From NCBI RefSeq assembly GCF_002775205.1, contig NC_036443.1:10407698-10471697 (forward strand): DNA of 64,000 bases, written 5' to 3'. Of this stretch, positions 1 through 12,850 are shown piece after piece. How positions within the stretch are numbered: position 1 is the stretch's first letter; every line of letters begins with the position of its first letter. A program made the translations under genes and the position numbers. The notes below the pieces were generated by a model. It was given only the letters and a program-made list of their open reading frames with translations, did no database searches and was not told the DNA's origin. This stretch comes from Xiphophorus maculatus (Eukaryota > Chordata > Actinopteri > Cyprinodontiformes > Poeciliidae).

Positions 1-2309
1 AATCATACTTTGGGTTATGCAGGAGATAATGAACCAAAGAAACAGCAATAGTTACACATCTGAATGACAGAAAATAAGAAAAAGAAGAAAAAAAACCCAA
101 AGGGTTTGTCATAATTTGGACATAAATCTGACTGAGATGCAGTGGCTGAATTAAAGTAACTGTTTGCTAAAAAGAGTTGACCACAATTCTTCCATGGCGA
201 TATAAAAAAACTTATTTCCAGTTAACACCAATGCTTTGAAACATGAAAATGTGACAAACAAGCCAGCACTGAAGAAATCAGTGGGGAGCAAATACTATAA
301 CTATAGTAATTACAGTACTCCAAACATTTTCTAGAAATTTCTTGTCAAATCTGCAGAATGATGTCTTTGTTGGCATTTTTACTGTCATTAAGATATTCTG
401 TTATGATTGAAAGTGAGACATAAGTCAAAATACAATGCAGAAAACGGAAAACACCAACAAGGTGTTGTTGTTTACCTCGAGTGTATGTACTTTTATGCCC
501 TGCAGTCACACTCTCATTATGTTACACTATAATTAGGCTGCTTGTTACAAATGCAATGATGTAACCAAGACAGTCCATGTAATCTTTGTGATCTTCCAGG
601 TAGAAATGAAACAGCAATAACTGTTAAAACTCAGGGATGCGTGTTTGCACATCATATTGAAGTCTGAACATTAAACTTCATCTCCACTGTACATTCAGGG
701 CTGGAGGCTGTAAAGCAGCGCCTCCATACAAATGCATTTGTTTCCCTCATTATCTTATCGCCATTTGGTGCTTCTGTGTGTCGCCGTGGAGACGATGGTA
801 AACACCAGCAGTGGGAGGGGCGGCGCAGAGGACTGAATGGAGCCCAGCTATCAGGGAGCTGCAATGTCTCTGAGGAGCATTAAATTTTCAGCAGGTATGT
901 ACCCGTCTGGGGTGCATCCACACAATATTGGAGGTACAAAACGCGACACAACCTGCCTTCTCCCTCTGAGGGCATCAGTGTATTATATTTGTAGTAAGAG
1001 GTCATGCTTTTGTTATATTGTACTAGAAATAAGAAATAAAATAAATGTGATTATTCTTCTAAAGCTGTAAAAAAAAACCCATAAAAAAACAGGCATTACA
1101 ACTATAGCCGGTTTTAAATGCCAGCTAAAATCCTTGAGTAAATTTTGTACATCAAATATTCTGGATTCAATAAATATTTGAAAATGAACACATTGCATGA
1201 TCCATTTAAACATAGAAGCCTATAGTGGGAATGTACCAATCAACTGGCAAGCTTTCCTGTGATTGTTTCTTGTTCCGATTAATAAGTGTGTTGGATAATG
1301 GCTGAATGGATATATGACAAACTCACAAACTGAGTTAAAACACCTCAGTTTGTGTTTCTTCCTTAAGAAGAAAAGTGCTGCTGGTCAAAGTTGATATCAG
1401 CATGCGAGGCCTTAAAGAAAACAGGAAATTGGTATTTGCCAGAAAATCCCTGATCAGTGCAGCTCGTGTTTCAAGCGCTAGATCTGGTCAGATGCTGAAA
1501 AAAGCGAAAGACAACGAAGCAGCTCTGACCATTTGGCCATTGTTTGGCCAAGTAAAACGTCACCATTACTCACCGTTTGTGCCCCAATAAACCAGTCAAA
1601 TAGACAAACCTATACAACTTTTTATGTAAAACATAATATATACATTATTAACTAATATTAGCCAACCTGGCTAGTGAACTCTACTTGTAAGACTAGGCTT
1701 GAATCTTTCCTTTTTGGTAAAGGTTACAGTTAAATTGGCTTAGGCTATCCTGAGCTGTCTATAATTATGCTGCCAGAAGCTTAGAATGCTACTGGGGCAC
1801 AATGGCCACTTTTTCTCACTTTCTTCTGCTGCTGCTCTCCACTTTGCATTATTTGCTGTTGTTTCAACTGTTAACTTTTTGTTTTCTCTCAGTTTCTTTC
1901 CATAGACGCTGCGTCTGGTCTGGAATTTGTCTTCCTGAAGGAAGGGCATCCATGAGATAACACTGCCATCAATTAATAGTTTTTCATCTCCTGCTATTAA
2001 CTTTTTACCTTCATAAACAAAGAAAATAATCCTTTATCTGTTCATCTGTTTCTTTTTGTGTATAGCTAAGCGTCACATTTTATTCAAAAAGCACATTTCG
2101 GTAAAAAGTGTGTAATTCTTTGGAGGGTTGCTGTATGTCGTACCCACACTGGTATTGGCCGCTTAGTCCTGTAAACAAAGTCATTTGTAACCTCTGCTAA
2201 AAATATCTCTGAAATCCCTCACATTGCCCAGATTAAGTCACTACAGACGAGAGGAAATGGGTAACTTCAAGAGGAAGCATTTTAAACACTGTGAAGAGAC
2301 GAGTCTTAC
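1..2309. other. espn intron 2 (partial), no gene recognised
   Basis: This stretch lies downstream of espn exon 2 on the minus strand, so it should be intron sequence leading to exon 3 outside the window. I looked for the next ankyrin-repeat exon and did not find one. Short open frames here (for example 1375-1590 plus and 1740-1949 minus) show no domain and no resemblance to a known family. The block at about 690-900 is somewhat more GC-rich than its surroundings but has no recognisable content. Confidence 0.6.
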
Positions 2310-2503
2310 TTTGGGCTGTGTCCCAGTAACAGTCGGAGAGAAGCCAGATCTCCCTTGGCAGCTGCATAATGAACAGGTAGGGCTCCTGTGTCGGTGGAGG
2401 CCCCGGGGTCCACTTCACCGCTTTTCAGCAGCCATTCGGTGAGCTCGTGGTGACTGAAGCGACATGCAAGGTGGAGAACCGTGGCTCCAGAGCTGTCCTT
2501 GTC
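2310..2503 (-). CDS. espn: espin, coding exon 2 (ankyrin repeats)
   Basis: Second coding exon of espin, an actin-bundling protein of stereocilia and microvilli whose N-terminal half is a stack of ankyrin repeats. The acceptor is TTTGCAG just above 2503 and the donor is GTAAGA just below 2310. The exon is 194 bp, enters in phase 0 from exon 1 and leaves in phase 2. It encodes two ankyrin units: [16 protein letters not shown] followed by [20 protein letters not shown], which match human ESPN residues just after the GGCR motif almost position for position. The joint to exon 1 (CRPE then DKDSSG) preserves the human register without gaps. The remaining ankyrin repeats, proline-rich region, WH2 and actin-bundling module lie beyond the left edge. 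The related gene ESPNL is the main alternative; the neighbours hes2 and acot7 favour ESPN. Confidence 0.93.
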
Positions 2504-3171
2504 CTGCAAATCCAAACAGATGGAGAAACTGAAAAGGACATGCACTCACACAGTCTTCTTTTTTATTTTTTTATTCAAAACATAATCTGTTTGTGGAAGC
2601 CAGTAACATCTAGGTGATCATTGCACATCTGTTAGAAAGACTGAAACCAGCTACCAATGTAATGAAGAGAAACAAGGTATTTAAAAAAAGGAACTAATAT
2701 CTGAGTTGCTTTGCAGAAATGGTTCGGCCTCTGTCCTGTTCCAATTAAAATTCTTCCTGGTCTTGGATGGATCTGACTCTGAATTTCTACATTGTTTGGC
2801 ACAATTTTACTGTAACATGGCAGTAAACAGAGGCTCTTTTGAACCTTTTCACTCCAACAGAGCTGATTCACATACTCTGACTGTTGTGTTTTAATTGATG
2901 TGACATGTTGAATATCCCACATCCGATTTAAACCTGGTACTTAATTCTACATCGCTACCACTTGTGACTCGTGTGAATTCCTTCCACAGTGTATTATATA
3001 TTTAACTAAATGGCATTTTAACTGTCTTTTTCTTCCAAGTTGAAAGGGATCTGCATGTCCTTCATATCTTCTGTGTTCTCTTTGTAAATACCGCCCTAAA
3101 TACTGAAGCAACTTTGGGTCTTTGGAAATTAACTCTAAACTTCTGATAGGCATAAAAACTAGTGGTTTTCA

Positions 3172-3800
3172 GAAAGTATTTGTTCTTTTTACAGATCTAA
3201 TCCGATTATATTTTTTGTCACATTTAAATGTTTCTGGTCATCAAACACATTTAAATACCAGTCATAAATAACATGATTAAACACAAAATGCAGTTTCATA
3301 ATCACGATTTAATTTATTAAGTAAAAACAGCAATCCAAACCAACCGGCTCCGAAGTGAAAAGGTTTTAGTCCCATAACAATCAGTGAACCTTGGTAGCAA
3401 CAACTGCCGTCAAGCACTTTAAATTACAAGCAATTAATGTTTTACATCACTGAGGAGTCCAGCCATATTTGAGGATTTATAAACATGAATGGCCTGTTTA
3501 GTGTCACAATCCAACATCACAGTCAGATTTAAGCGCAGAGTTTGACTAGGCCACGCTAAAAACGTATTTCATTCTGAGCCATTCAGAGGATTTGCTGGTG
3601 TCCATTGGATTAATGTCCCACTGCATGACAAAAGTATAGACAAAAGGCCTCAGCTTAAAGTCACAAAGGGCTGGCCAGGCAGTGTCCTTCAGGATATTCT
3701 GAGTGACATCAGGATCAGAGCTCCACTGGTTACAGGATGATATTCAAATAAAATCATCCAAACCCAGTAAAGGGCAGTGGAAAAATAAACACATCAAAAA
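3172..3800 (-). mobile_element. Tc1-like transposon fossil, 3' half, non-coding
   Basis: Read on the minus strand this is the decayed end of a Tc1-type element widespread in fish. It carries the remnant of the block coding the proline-rich stretch before the catalytic Glu (GTGGCCTAGTCAAACTC at about 3539-3556 on the minus strand), then the C-terminal region ending near the GCAGTTGTTGCTACCAAGG remnant at about 3393-3412, and an AT-rich tail to about 3172. Stops and indels break every frame. It lies inside espn intron 1. The family call rests on recognising the common fish repeat; exact ends are uncertain. Confidence 0.7.
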
Positions 3801-4624
3801 GGAAAACTAGAGCCAAAATATAGTAAGAGCATATAGTGAATGGTAAGGAGTAGATCATTATTAAAGTACATTATTAAAGTACTAGACAGTGATACATACA
3901 AGATGTCAGAAAATATATTGTATCTTTATGCAAGATGAGTAATAATGAACAAAAAGAGGTAATCGGGATAAACTTACAAGAAAGTGTGATACCCAGTTCC
4001 AAATTAAGCTGCATATTTCCAAGTAATTTCAAATTTTTCAGACAAATTTTCAGTGTGATGTTTCCTACAAGATGCTTAGAAAGAACACGTGATGAACATA
4101 TGAATGGATTGGTCTTCTTGTCTAGATAATATCAGTGTTTTCAGTACACAGCCATCTCATTGCACCCCAAGACTAAACGTTGACTCTTAACTTTTAGCTA
4201 TTTCCATGTTACTTGGGATCTCTCATTTATTTCAGAACAATGCAAAGCAGTGCAGAATTTGCTTATACTTTTTACGTCACAATATTTATTAAGACTCCTT
4301 GGAAACCCAAGCTGGCGCTCTTTATTGACTGGGATTAATTTGCATGTACTGGAAACACATGCTGTAACTGAGTCAGCATGGGGTTTAATTCATCATGTGA
4401 GGGTTTAACCACTGTAGCTCCAAGCACTCTTCCATAGTTTACTAACTGAGCTAACATTCTGTTTTTGTGACCCTCATTATACACTGTCAGTGCTGTATAA
4501 GGGGTATTAGGAATGCAAATCAAACTTTGCATATCTCATTACCATGGTAACATCTGACTGTGTAACAAGGTAAGTTTCAATCTAACAAAGATGGTCATAT
4601 TTTAATTTGATTCTAGTCCTGAAT

Positions 4625-6215
4625 GTATACAGTCAGTGCCACCTGAAAGTATTCAAACCCTAACCCTACTTCACATGTAGTTATAAAACAGACTTGCACT
4701 ACAACTGATGTGAACATAGCTTTCAAACAGAGTTGGTTGAATGAATGATTTGAAAAAGATCACAGCCATCTAACGTCCAACAGCTCACCATGCACATCAG
4801 AACAGATACCAATCAATGAAGCTGAAGTACTGTAATTATCTGCAGATCTACCAGACCAGATCTACCTGCACAGTCCTTTTGGGGAAGAAGTCAAGAGGAT
4901 TGTGCAGCATTAAATGCTTTGAAAAGCACTGTGGTCGTCTCCACTACTAAAAAATATTTTTAAAAAATGGAGCCACCATTATCCTCTTGAGATCTGGCAG
5001 CTAAACAAAGTCAGGGAAGAGAGATGATTGAGGACCAAATGATCACTAATGTGAAGCTCTGTTGATCCCTTAAGGCAATCAGAGAACCATAGTTAAACCA
5101 TTGCTAATGGACTCCACCAATCTGTCCTTTATGGCAGAATGGCCAGATGGAAGCCAAAAAGGTACATTCTAAACCATTTGATTTTCACCACAATGCACTT
5201 CAAAAATTGCCAGACAATGAACAACCAAGTTTTCTGATCCGATGTGACCAAGATGAAACTTTTTTAAAAAGTGAACCCTAAAGGCTCAAACATACTCAGG
5301 TGTACCGAGTGTATTCTGCGGCCACTCAGACCTCAGTATAGTGAAGTACATCTGCGTGCTAGAGTGCTAAAGTACCATGTGTATAGAAAACAAGGCCCTG
5401 CTCTAACCCGGATAACACCGTCTCAACTATGGGAGCCATCTTTATCACCACTAGTTGGTGGTATTTCATTTTGTGTACGTACAGATTATGGTAGATGCAG
5501 ATATGGTGTTCTTTAAGGTAAAGTATAATTCTGTTCAGGTGTTACTAATGAGGAGAGGCAAACAGTGTTCTTAGTCTAGAGGTCTGGTGGATTGTCTTTG
5601 TTCTAAATGAAAATATCAAAATAAATGGACATCATAAAGGAAATAAATTATGATCATCAGTGGAAACAAAGATTGACATAGAGAACTTTAAGTGCATGTA
5701 AAAACAAAGCCTACTAAAAACAACAGCTACAAGCACTGTAAGACATATGACTTTAGTTGCAACACCACCTGTGAAGTATGTTGTACTGCTTGGTGTTTTT
5801 CTATGGAAGCGGTCTGTACAGAGGGTTAGATGACGTCAGCAAGGATTCTTCAAGAAAGCGTGCTCTAGAGTGATCTCAAACTCAGAGTAAGGTGAGCAAT
5901 CATCTTCTAACACAACTATGACCCAAATCCAACTGCCAGGACAACAAAGAGGTGGCTAAAGGAATGCGAATGTCCTTGAGTGTCCCGAGTTAAATCCAGT
6001 CGAACATCTCTAGACAAACCTAAAAATGGCTGTTTACCAACACTACCCAATCAGCCTAACCGAGCTTGAAAGGATCTGCAGAGAGTAGAACAGAATACCG
6101 AGCTTGTAGACACAAACCCTAGCTAGAAGACTTTAAGTTGTAAAAAAAAAAAAAAAAGGTGCTAATTTCCTCATTAAACACAAAAATCTGGTTTTATTTA
6201 ATTTGACTGCGCCAA
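4625..6215 (+). mobile_element. Tc1-like transposon fossil, split by unknown DNA
   Basis: A second decayed Tc1-type element inside espn intron 1, opposite in orientation to the one at 3172-3800. The left part (4625-5265) begins with a typical GTGCCACCTGAAAGTATTC end and holds remnants up to the region coding the first catalytic Asp (TCTGATCCGATGTGACCAAGA at about 5234-5254, matching the usual TGGTCTGATGAAACCAAGA). The right part (5785-6215) resumes with the second half, including GTTAAATCCAGTCGAACATCTC at about 5990-6010, equivalent to the coding for LNPIEHLW. The final part and a poly(A) run at 6139-6157 precede the end. About 500 bp at 5270-5780 do not fit the element. No frame is intact, so it cannot encode a transposase. 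Confidence 0.75.
5270..5784. other. unassigned block interrupting the Tc1 fossil
   Basis: This segment interrupts a recognisable Tc1-like fossil where the middle of the transposase coding sequence should be. It holds an 81-codon open frame (5271-5516, plus) with no recognisable domain, followed by AT-rich sequence. It is either an inserted element or a diverged remnant of the Tc1 core; I could not find clear terminal repeats or a target duplication. Confidence 0.4.
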
Positions 6216-7773
6216 CTTATTCTTCTTCTAATGTCTTTTTTCTTTAATTTCTGGTAGCCGCTCTTCTGTGTGCGTGACCAAAATTACAACAATGCTGAAG
6301 AACTTTTATATAAACATTTGACAATGTTTGACACAATAAAACAATTTAAGCAACAAACCCAAGAACATTTTAAAAGTCAAAGTAGGCTGGTATCTAAAAC
6401 AGTTCAGGGCTGCATAACTAGCTTTCCTGCAAATGACAACAGTACCCACATGGACTTCTATAGTCATATATTACAGTATGACCATCTGCCCAGTGAAAGG
6501 GCTCATATATGTTATATTAAACCTAGTGTCTTAGGTTGTTTGTGTGACCTTCAAAAGTCAGTGTGGCAAAGTAAACATCTTGTAAGATGATAGTACTCCA
6601 CTAGTTACTGCATAATTCATCAGTGATTATTTACATTTTGCAAGAGCAAAGAAAAAAAGCATTGATGAAGTAATTTTTTATATTCAACAAACAACTGGTT
6701 GTTCAGAAGATCTCTCAACAGGAAGCAGAGAAATTGCATAGTTTAAGAATGTTGGGGCTTGCATGCCATAAGTAGTTTTTGTAGCAATAAATAGAAAATC
6801 TCATGTAAGCTACAAACCAGCACTAAGCACTCTAACACTTGAAACCAATGTCCTCAATCCATGGTTGTCAAACTATGGTGCAAGGATCACTAGTGGTACT
6901 TGAACTGTCTTTAGTCGTAATCACTATGGCATCAATTATTTTGTAAGATAAATTTGTTGTGAAGCATCGACAATAAGCTCCAACAGCCATAAAGACTAAT
7001 TGCTCATGCTTGATTAGTCATGTCTCAAAATCAGTGCAGTGGGGAAAAAAATTCTCTGAATTCCCAGTATGAACTGAAGCGGACCACAGTGAACCAGGAG
7101 CAATTGCTGGTTGATTTTTATGCTGTGGTCTATTTACTATTGAAACTTTAATTTGGGTGTGGGATTAAACCAATTTAAGTGACTTCTAGTTCAAGTTAGA
7201 AAGTCAAAGGGGTTTGTTAACATACTGTATGTGCTTTGTGCCCAGTATAATTACTAATAGCAATTCAAGCTGATAATAGTGTGTTTCTCCATAGCTGTAC
7301 TTTCAAATCTTGGTTACACGTTTGCTTAAGGATATAAAATAGTGTGCAAAAGTTTTAATGGTATACAAATGATCAAAATTGCAAATACACTGTTTTTACT
7401 GCTGCAATCACCAAGCCTTAGATGGAGGGTCAACATATTAGAGTATGAGGTCAGTTTTTGTTAGAAACCTCTGACATTCCCACTTGGAATCTGACGTCTA
7501 ATCTGGCTATTCATTAACTCTTTTCAGCTTACAAAAATGTGGAAATGTTTTCTTCAGAGTAACATTTTAAACCACATTGTTCAACCACGACTGTTGTTAA
7601 CTTATTACAAAAAGTTTGAAAGCAACAACAATGGAACTGGATTGTAGAGCGACGTACCTCTGGAGCTGATGAGCTACTATTTTGACCTGTTATATAAACA
7701 TAATGTAGTCTCCCATAGAGTTAACGCCAGGTCAGAATAAACATAACTGAGAGGTCTGGTTCAGGTTACTCAC
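6216..7773. other. espn intron 1, unique-looking sequence
   Basis: AT-rich intron sequence between the Tc1 fossil and espn exon 1. The 106-codon frame at 6270-6590 has ordinary composition for a chance frame and no recognised motif. I see nothing else to annotate. Confidence 0.5.
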
Positions 7774-8073
7774 CTCCGGCCGACACCCCCCCTGGGTCAG
7801 CAGCCACTGTAAGCAGGCCAGATTGCCCGTGGCTGCCGCATCATGGGCCGGACTGGCCCCGTTGTTTGCCAGGCAGTTACCCTGCAGCCCTGCCTCCTCC
7901 ACCAGAAAACGCAGGCAGGTCAGCTTCCCGGCCCGGGCTGCGTGGTGGACCGGCGAGGCCCCCAGAACATCCTTCACGTCGCTGCTGAGAACCTTCGCTG
8001 CTAAGAGCGTTTTGAGCGTCTGCACGTCTCCCTGCCTGGCTGCCGCCAGCGTCCTGTCGCCCTCCACCACCAT
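7774..8073 (-). CDS. espn: espin, coding exon 1 (ankyrin repeats)
   Basis: First coding exon of espin. The start ATG at 8073 sits in a strong Kozak context (GCAGCCATGG), and the exon is exactly 100 codons, ending at a GTGAGT donor in phase 0. The protein starts [16 protein letters not shown] and contains three ankyrin units with the signatures [24 protein letters not shown] (residues about 39-62) and [22 protein letters not shown] (about 71-92), ending GGCRPE. These correspond closely to the N-terminus of human ESPN ([39 protein letters not shown]). The GC-rich exon stands out from the AT-rich introns. Its divergent neighbour is the first hes2 gene 12 kb away. The whole ankyrin region of espins binds myosin III partners; this is family knowledge and is not shown by these two exons alone. 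Confidence 0.94.
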
Positions 8074-8912
8074 GGCTGCAGCCGGCTGCGGGTTAGGCGG
8101 CTCCGTCCCTCGGCTGCCTGCTATGACCCCCTCCCCCTCCCTGACTCAGTTCACCGGGCGGACAGGGTTAGCAGCGCTGCGTCCATAAAGCCTCTGAACA
8201 TGTCAGTCAGCGGGTTAATTCTGCGGACAAGCTCGGTTATTGCTCCATGGGTCTCTATAAAGCGACGATAAACAGCGGAATCCGTCCCAGAAATAAACAG
8301 ATGTCATCTTCTTTTACATACTGGATTTAAAAAACTCACTGCATCCTACGCTGTACGAACTAACCTCTGCTTTGCTGAATGAGTTATCCGCTTCAGCTCT
8401 GACAAGCAGGATTCTCCTGAACACCTGTTGCACAAGATCTTCTAAGTCCTATAAACTATTTATATTTTGTGTGTTTACTTTTTTCTACCTGGTTAATGTC
8501 TCCTATCATGTGGCTCGAAGAGTCCTATTGTTTTTTTTTTTCTTCCTTCAAGCAGATGGCGACATGGGACGGAGCGCATGATAAATAATCCAGCACAGGG
8601 AAGGACCGCTGAGCCTGTAACAAGTTGCTGCTCGCTGAAAATCGGCTCACAAATTAAAGGAGCAGAACGGAAAAGCTGCTGGAAGTTCGGTAATTCCCGG
8701 GCGGTTCAACGGAGGAAATGATGAACCACTGGGATGCGTGTCCAGCTTTACCTAAATGCTGATTTAAGACCGGCGTGTTTTTTTTAAAGCATCCAGTGTC
8801 AAAAGCTCCATCAGCGTAAATTTTGCATTAAAATGTTAAACACACGTGATTTCCACATTGAAGATGTCCACCTGGTGGTTTTCTGTGGAACTAGTTTGAA
8901 GAAGGCTAATTA

Positions 8913-8992
<80 letters not shown>

Positions 8993-10700
8993 TTATTTAT
9001 TTGTTTTACAAATAACATCCATTAAAAGCAATCAACTCCCTGAAGTATTAAAAAGTTACCTGGATTTATTTTATTTATTATTAACAACAATGCTTCTGTC
9101 TTTCTGTTCCAGATCACTACTTCATTTTGACTGATGTAATATTTTCACATAAAATAGTTTAACCAAATTCAGTTTTCTTTACTTTGTATTTTTCCACCCA
9201 AGACTCTCAGATTACAATTTATAATTCTCCTGACCCTGTAAGATTTTTTTTCATTGGTTACTTTAGGCCACTTCAGGACTCTGTGCACTATATCTTACCG
9301 ATTTGACCTGAACTAAGAAATATAAAATTGACATTAACAGTATTTAACTTGCATATAGGTGTTATTCCATTGTTTTCAGTAAGTGAGTATTAGTATAATT
9401 TGAGTTATAGTATCTTACAATTTCCCCAGAATTTAAAATAACATGTTGTGAACCCATTATTGGAATATCAAAAGTATTAACTGTGAAAAACCACCAACTC
9501 TGCAGTGGCAGACTATCGGTGGGTTCAGATATGATAAACTGTTACAAACCTTTACCAGCCAAATTATCTCATCATTTGAATTCTGTGTTTGTCAAAGTAA
9601 ATAAATACATATCAGTGACGTGCTTAGTGTTAAATTTATCAGCCAATACTTGGGTAACATTATAAGGCCAACGGGGGATACAGAGGAAGCCTAACATTTA
9701 ATTTCAAATAAGTTTCACTTTAGTTAACTATTTGTAAGACATTGTAACCAAAGCAAAACTATACATTGCAGAGGTAAGTACAAAACAGCAAATAATTGGT
9801 TTAAGGCATTTAAATTTCATCTGTTTGCAGTTACAATTTAACCCCCAACCAATTTTCACGTTATGTTAAATATTCCATCATGTTTTTACAGTTATGTGGC
9901 TTTAAAATATGCACCAAATAAACATGTATTTATTTTTTATGAACCAATCTTGGCACTCACTAGTATGTGCCCAAGTTTGAGCTATGTGCTGTAACGGAAG
10001 TAATTACAACTGTAGTACTTTTCCTCACCAAATGGTGGCAGGAGAGCTCCATAATCTGACACGCACCTGCAGCCTCTACCTGTGAAGGTGTTTGAGGGTC
10101 AAGTCATCATTTTAGCTTCTATTAGTTCCTGTCAACCGTTTCACACATGCCTCGCATATGAGGAAACTTAGAAAAGGACAGCAGATGTGGTCTCTCACGG
10201 TGTTTCTCAGCTTTTGAGCTTCTGTGTTGTAAAAAGTAACCGTGAAAAATATCTGCTGCCCACAAGCGGATGAGAATCCAACCGATAGAAGCTGATGAAA
10301 CACGGATGTAACATTTCAAAGACCAATAAACTGTTTTATGCGTTTACACAATGAATCTCTTGTGTTATATAGCATTTGCTATTTGCGTTAATTTATGGAA
10401 CCATGCAAGTGATTTTCGATTCGAGACTCCGACTTTCTTTGAAAACCTGTCAAATATATCGGTTTACACACATTTCCTTTTCATTAGAATAAAGGCAGTT
10501 TGCTCGCGTGAACGTCATTGAGTTGAGACTTTCTATTAAAAAGTGAAATCTGTGGAAAGTGCGCAAAATTAGACCCATTTTGCAAAACGTATGAACAGTA
10601 CTATTGGCCTCTTTTCGCTAATTACTGATAAACTGTTGTCAATATTTGAACCAGCAGCAACCAAAAACAACATCTCATCTCTTCGTGTTGCCTCTGTGAG
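8074..10700. other. espn upstream region and intergenic DNA
   Basis: The first few hundred bases (8074-8800) are moderately GC-rich and should contain the espn 5' UTR and promoter; I see no clear TATA box. From 8800 the sequence is AT-rich with one long ATT microsatellite. No coding sequence is recognised. Confidence 0.5.
8912..8990. repeat. (ATT)n microsatellite
   Basis: About 25 uninterrupted copies of ATT/TTA. The long poly-isoleucine frame on the opposite strand is an artefact of this repeat. Confidence 0.97.
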
Positions 10701-10847
10701 TGTCAGATTAGTCTGAATTATTTCTCGCCCCCCACCCCAACCCCCCACTCGCCCAAACTGCTTTTGTGGGATGCGGCTGCTATCCGTGTGGGCGTGACGG
10801 GAGGTGGAGTGGAAGGTGGTGGCGGGTTTTTGGAGAGGCTCGTGCCT

Positions 10848-10878
10848 GGCGCGTGCCTCCTTATCCCATCTGTTGCGC
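10848..10878. promoter_or_regulatory. HES-type class C site plus E-box block (copy 1)
   Basis: GGCGCGTGCC at 10848-10857 is, on the other strand, GGCACGCGCC, a class C site of the kind bound by HES-family repressors. Seven bases on, TCCCATCTGTTGCGC (10864-10878) holds a CATCTG/CAGATG proneural-type E-box. The identical 15-mer and identical 10-mer recur together at 18975-19006, upstream of the first hes2 gene. The surrounding 10710-10990 is an island of GC-rich, non-coding DNA. Regulatory function is inferred from the repetition. Confidence 0.45.
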
Positions 10879-10947
10879 AGCTCCAACTGTCACAGACACC
10901 GCGCGGCAATTTTGAAGGAGCAGGGTGGAGGAAGGAAGGGGTGGGGA

Positions 10948-10955
10948 TTCCCACG
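10948..10955 (-). promoter_or_regulatory. candidate RBPJ/Su(H) site
   Basis: TTCCCACG is a perfect match to the high-affinity Su(H)/RBPJ site CGTGGGAA on the minus strand. It lies 70 bp from the E-box block at 10848-10878. An 8-mer can occur by chance. Confidence 0.3.
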
Positions 10956-12680
10956 AGAGGTCTGGTAGTTACAATTCCCCAGAGGAAGTGGATGATGAAG
11001 GACCTTTAACAGGCTTTAGCGGAGGCACCAGAATGAAATAAGCCGCATTTACACAATCTTCTGTGAATGACAGAACATTTAATAACAGCAACATTATAAC
11101 GTGTTGGTTCAGACATCAGTACGGCACTGCTCCCAACATATCAAATAAAAGCTAACTTTTCATACAGCTTCTGTTCCTTGCATTAGGTTTCTGTATTTTT
11201 TAGAATATATGTGTATATTTTTTTTTGGATCAGAAATAAAAGGCACAATTTGCACATACATTTTTGTGCTGATGTGGAAGCTGGGATTTATTCCGCTTTC
11301 CTCATATTCTTATTACTTTTGCTGTGTTTGTTTTAATGTAACTGTGAGCCAACGGCATGCAGCTATAAAAGACAGTTGAGTTTTTTTTATAGATTCCCGT
11401 CTGTTTTGTTGCTCTGCACTGGAAATGTGTCCACTTAGGAACAACTAAAGTGTTAACATATTCTATTATTATGTATCTTTACCCAAAAACATGCTTTCTC
11501 TCATTATAAATCTCAAACAATTGATTTTTAAAGTAAAGTCTAGTATCTTCCAGCGAGTTCAAAATACTTGTTTTTTTTTCTCCACTGCATCGTATTACAG
11601 CACATTGTGCATATTTGACAGTCAGAGTCTGTCTCCTAAAACAGAATAATATTGACTCAAGCATTAAGCTGCATGCGGTGCAGCTGCAGCATCTGATGGC
11701 TGCTGTAACTTAGTGTTTAATCGAGTGTTGTTAATACTGCAGTCTTTTCCCAGCGGCCCTCAAAGAGCTTCCCACAAACTTTGAACCAGTCAAGAGCTAA
11801 ATCCCTATTGAACTGGAAAAAAGGTGGTGGGTGAAGGGGCGCGGGGAGTGTCAACGGTTTTTTCCCCCCCCCCGGCCACCATGAGCCTGGGAAAGCTGGG
11901 ATATTTCTCGCACGCGTCAAACGCGCGACTGTTATTCAAATTTCACTCGTGTATTCAGGCGTGGGCCCCACGTCTATTGTACGTTCGCATCTGCTGCTGC
12001 GCGGGAACATTCAAATCAGGACGCTCTCAGCTCAAGTTCGGGTCTCTTCGACGACCCACGTGGTTTCTGGTCGCGGCATAAACACTTTGGAAACCGACTT
12101 ATATCCAGCCGTTAGATACACGGCCATTTCAATTATTTTTGAAATCTTTACTATTTCAGAATTTAAAGCAGGCCTGCGACGTTTCACCATAGTACATAAA
12201 CTAACACCTATACATTGCCTAACTTATTTGATTTCATTTTAATTTTATTTGAGTGCGGTCAAATTCACCTAGCGATAAAATTGTTTGAAAGACTGACGGT
12301 AAATCTCTCGAGCTGCTGCATATCGGCTCCTCGCGCCTTGACCCGAACCTCAGCTGGCAGGCGCGTGCCGCGCAGTAATTGCTTTTGCGTGGATGAACTG
12401 GGACGCGTGCGTGCAGTCGTCCATCAGCGTCAGAGCAATAGGTTGTTATGATTTTATGTGCGACATGCATTGTTCTGGGTTCATGGTGTATAGTCCATGT
12501 AAATATAATACGAAGAAAGTAATAGAAATCACGACAACATCTTAGTTTGTGTTAGAGAATATGCAATACGTGTAAGCGTGAGGCCAACATTTAAGTATAA
12601 TTGCATTTCATTTGTTTTGAAAAACCTAACCCTTCATGAAGCTGCAAGATTCTCACAGACGGAAATGAACAGCTTTTAAT

Positions 12681-12712
12681 TTCCGCCCATTTATTTTAAT
12701 AAATGGGCGGAA
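12681..12712. repeat. perfect 15-bp inverted repeat, 2-nt loop
   Basis: Arms TTCCGCCCATTTATT and AATAAATGGGCGGAA are exact reverse complements separated by TT. No target duplication or longer terminal repeat surrounds it. Confidence 0.9.
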
Positions 12713-12833
12713 CTACATCACAACATAAATCCCTCCAAAAAAGAAATCACGCCACACAAGACAGGTTTTATTGAACAGAAAAAAGACACACAAAAGAGAA
12801 ATATTCTTTATTCATACATACATTTTAAGATCC

Positions 12834-12850
12834 TTCCTTCCTTCCTTCCT
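12834..12850. repeat. (TTCC)n short tandem repeat
   Basis: About four copies of TTCC in AT-rich DNA. Confidence 0.85.

Noticed and set aside
7823..8188. 121-codon plus-strand ORF
   Set aside because: Antisense shadow of espn exon 1.
8836..9018. poly-isoleucine ORF
   Set aside because: Translation of the ATT microsatellite.
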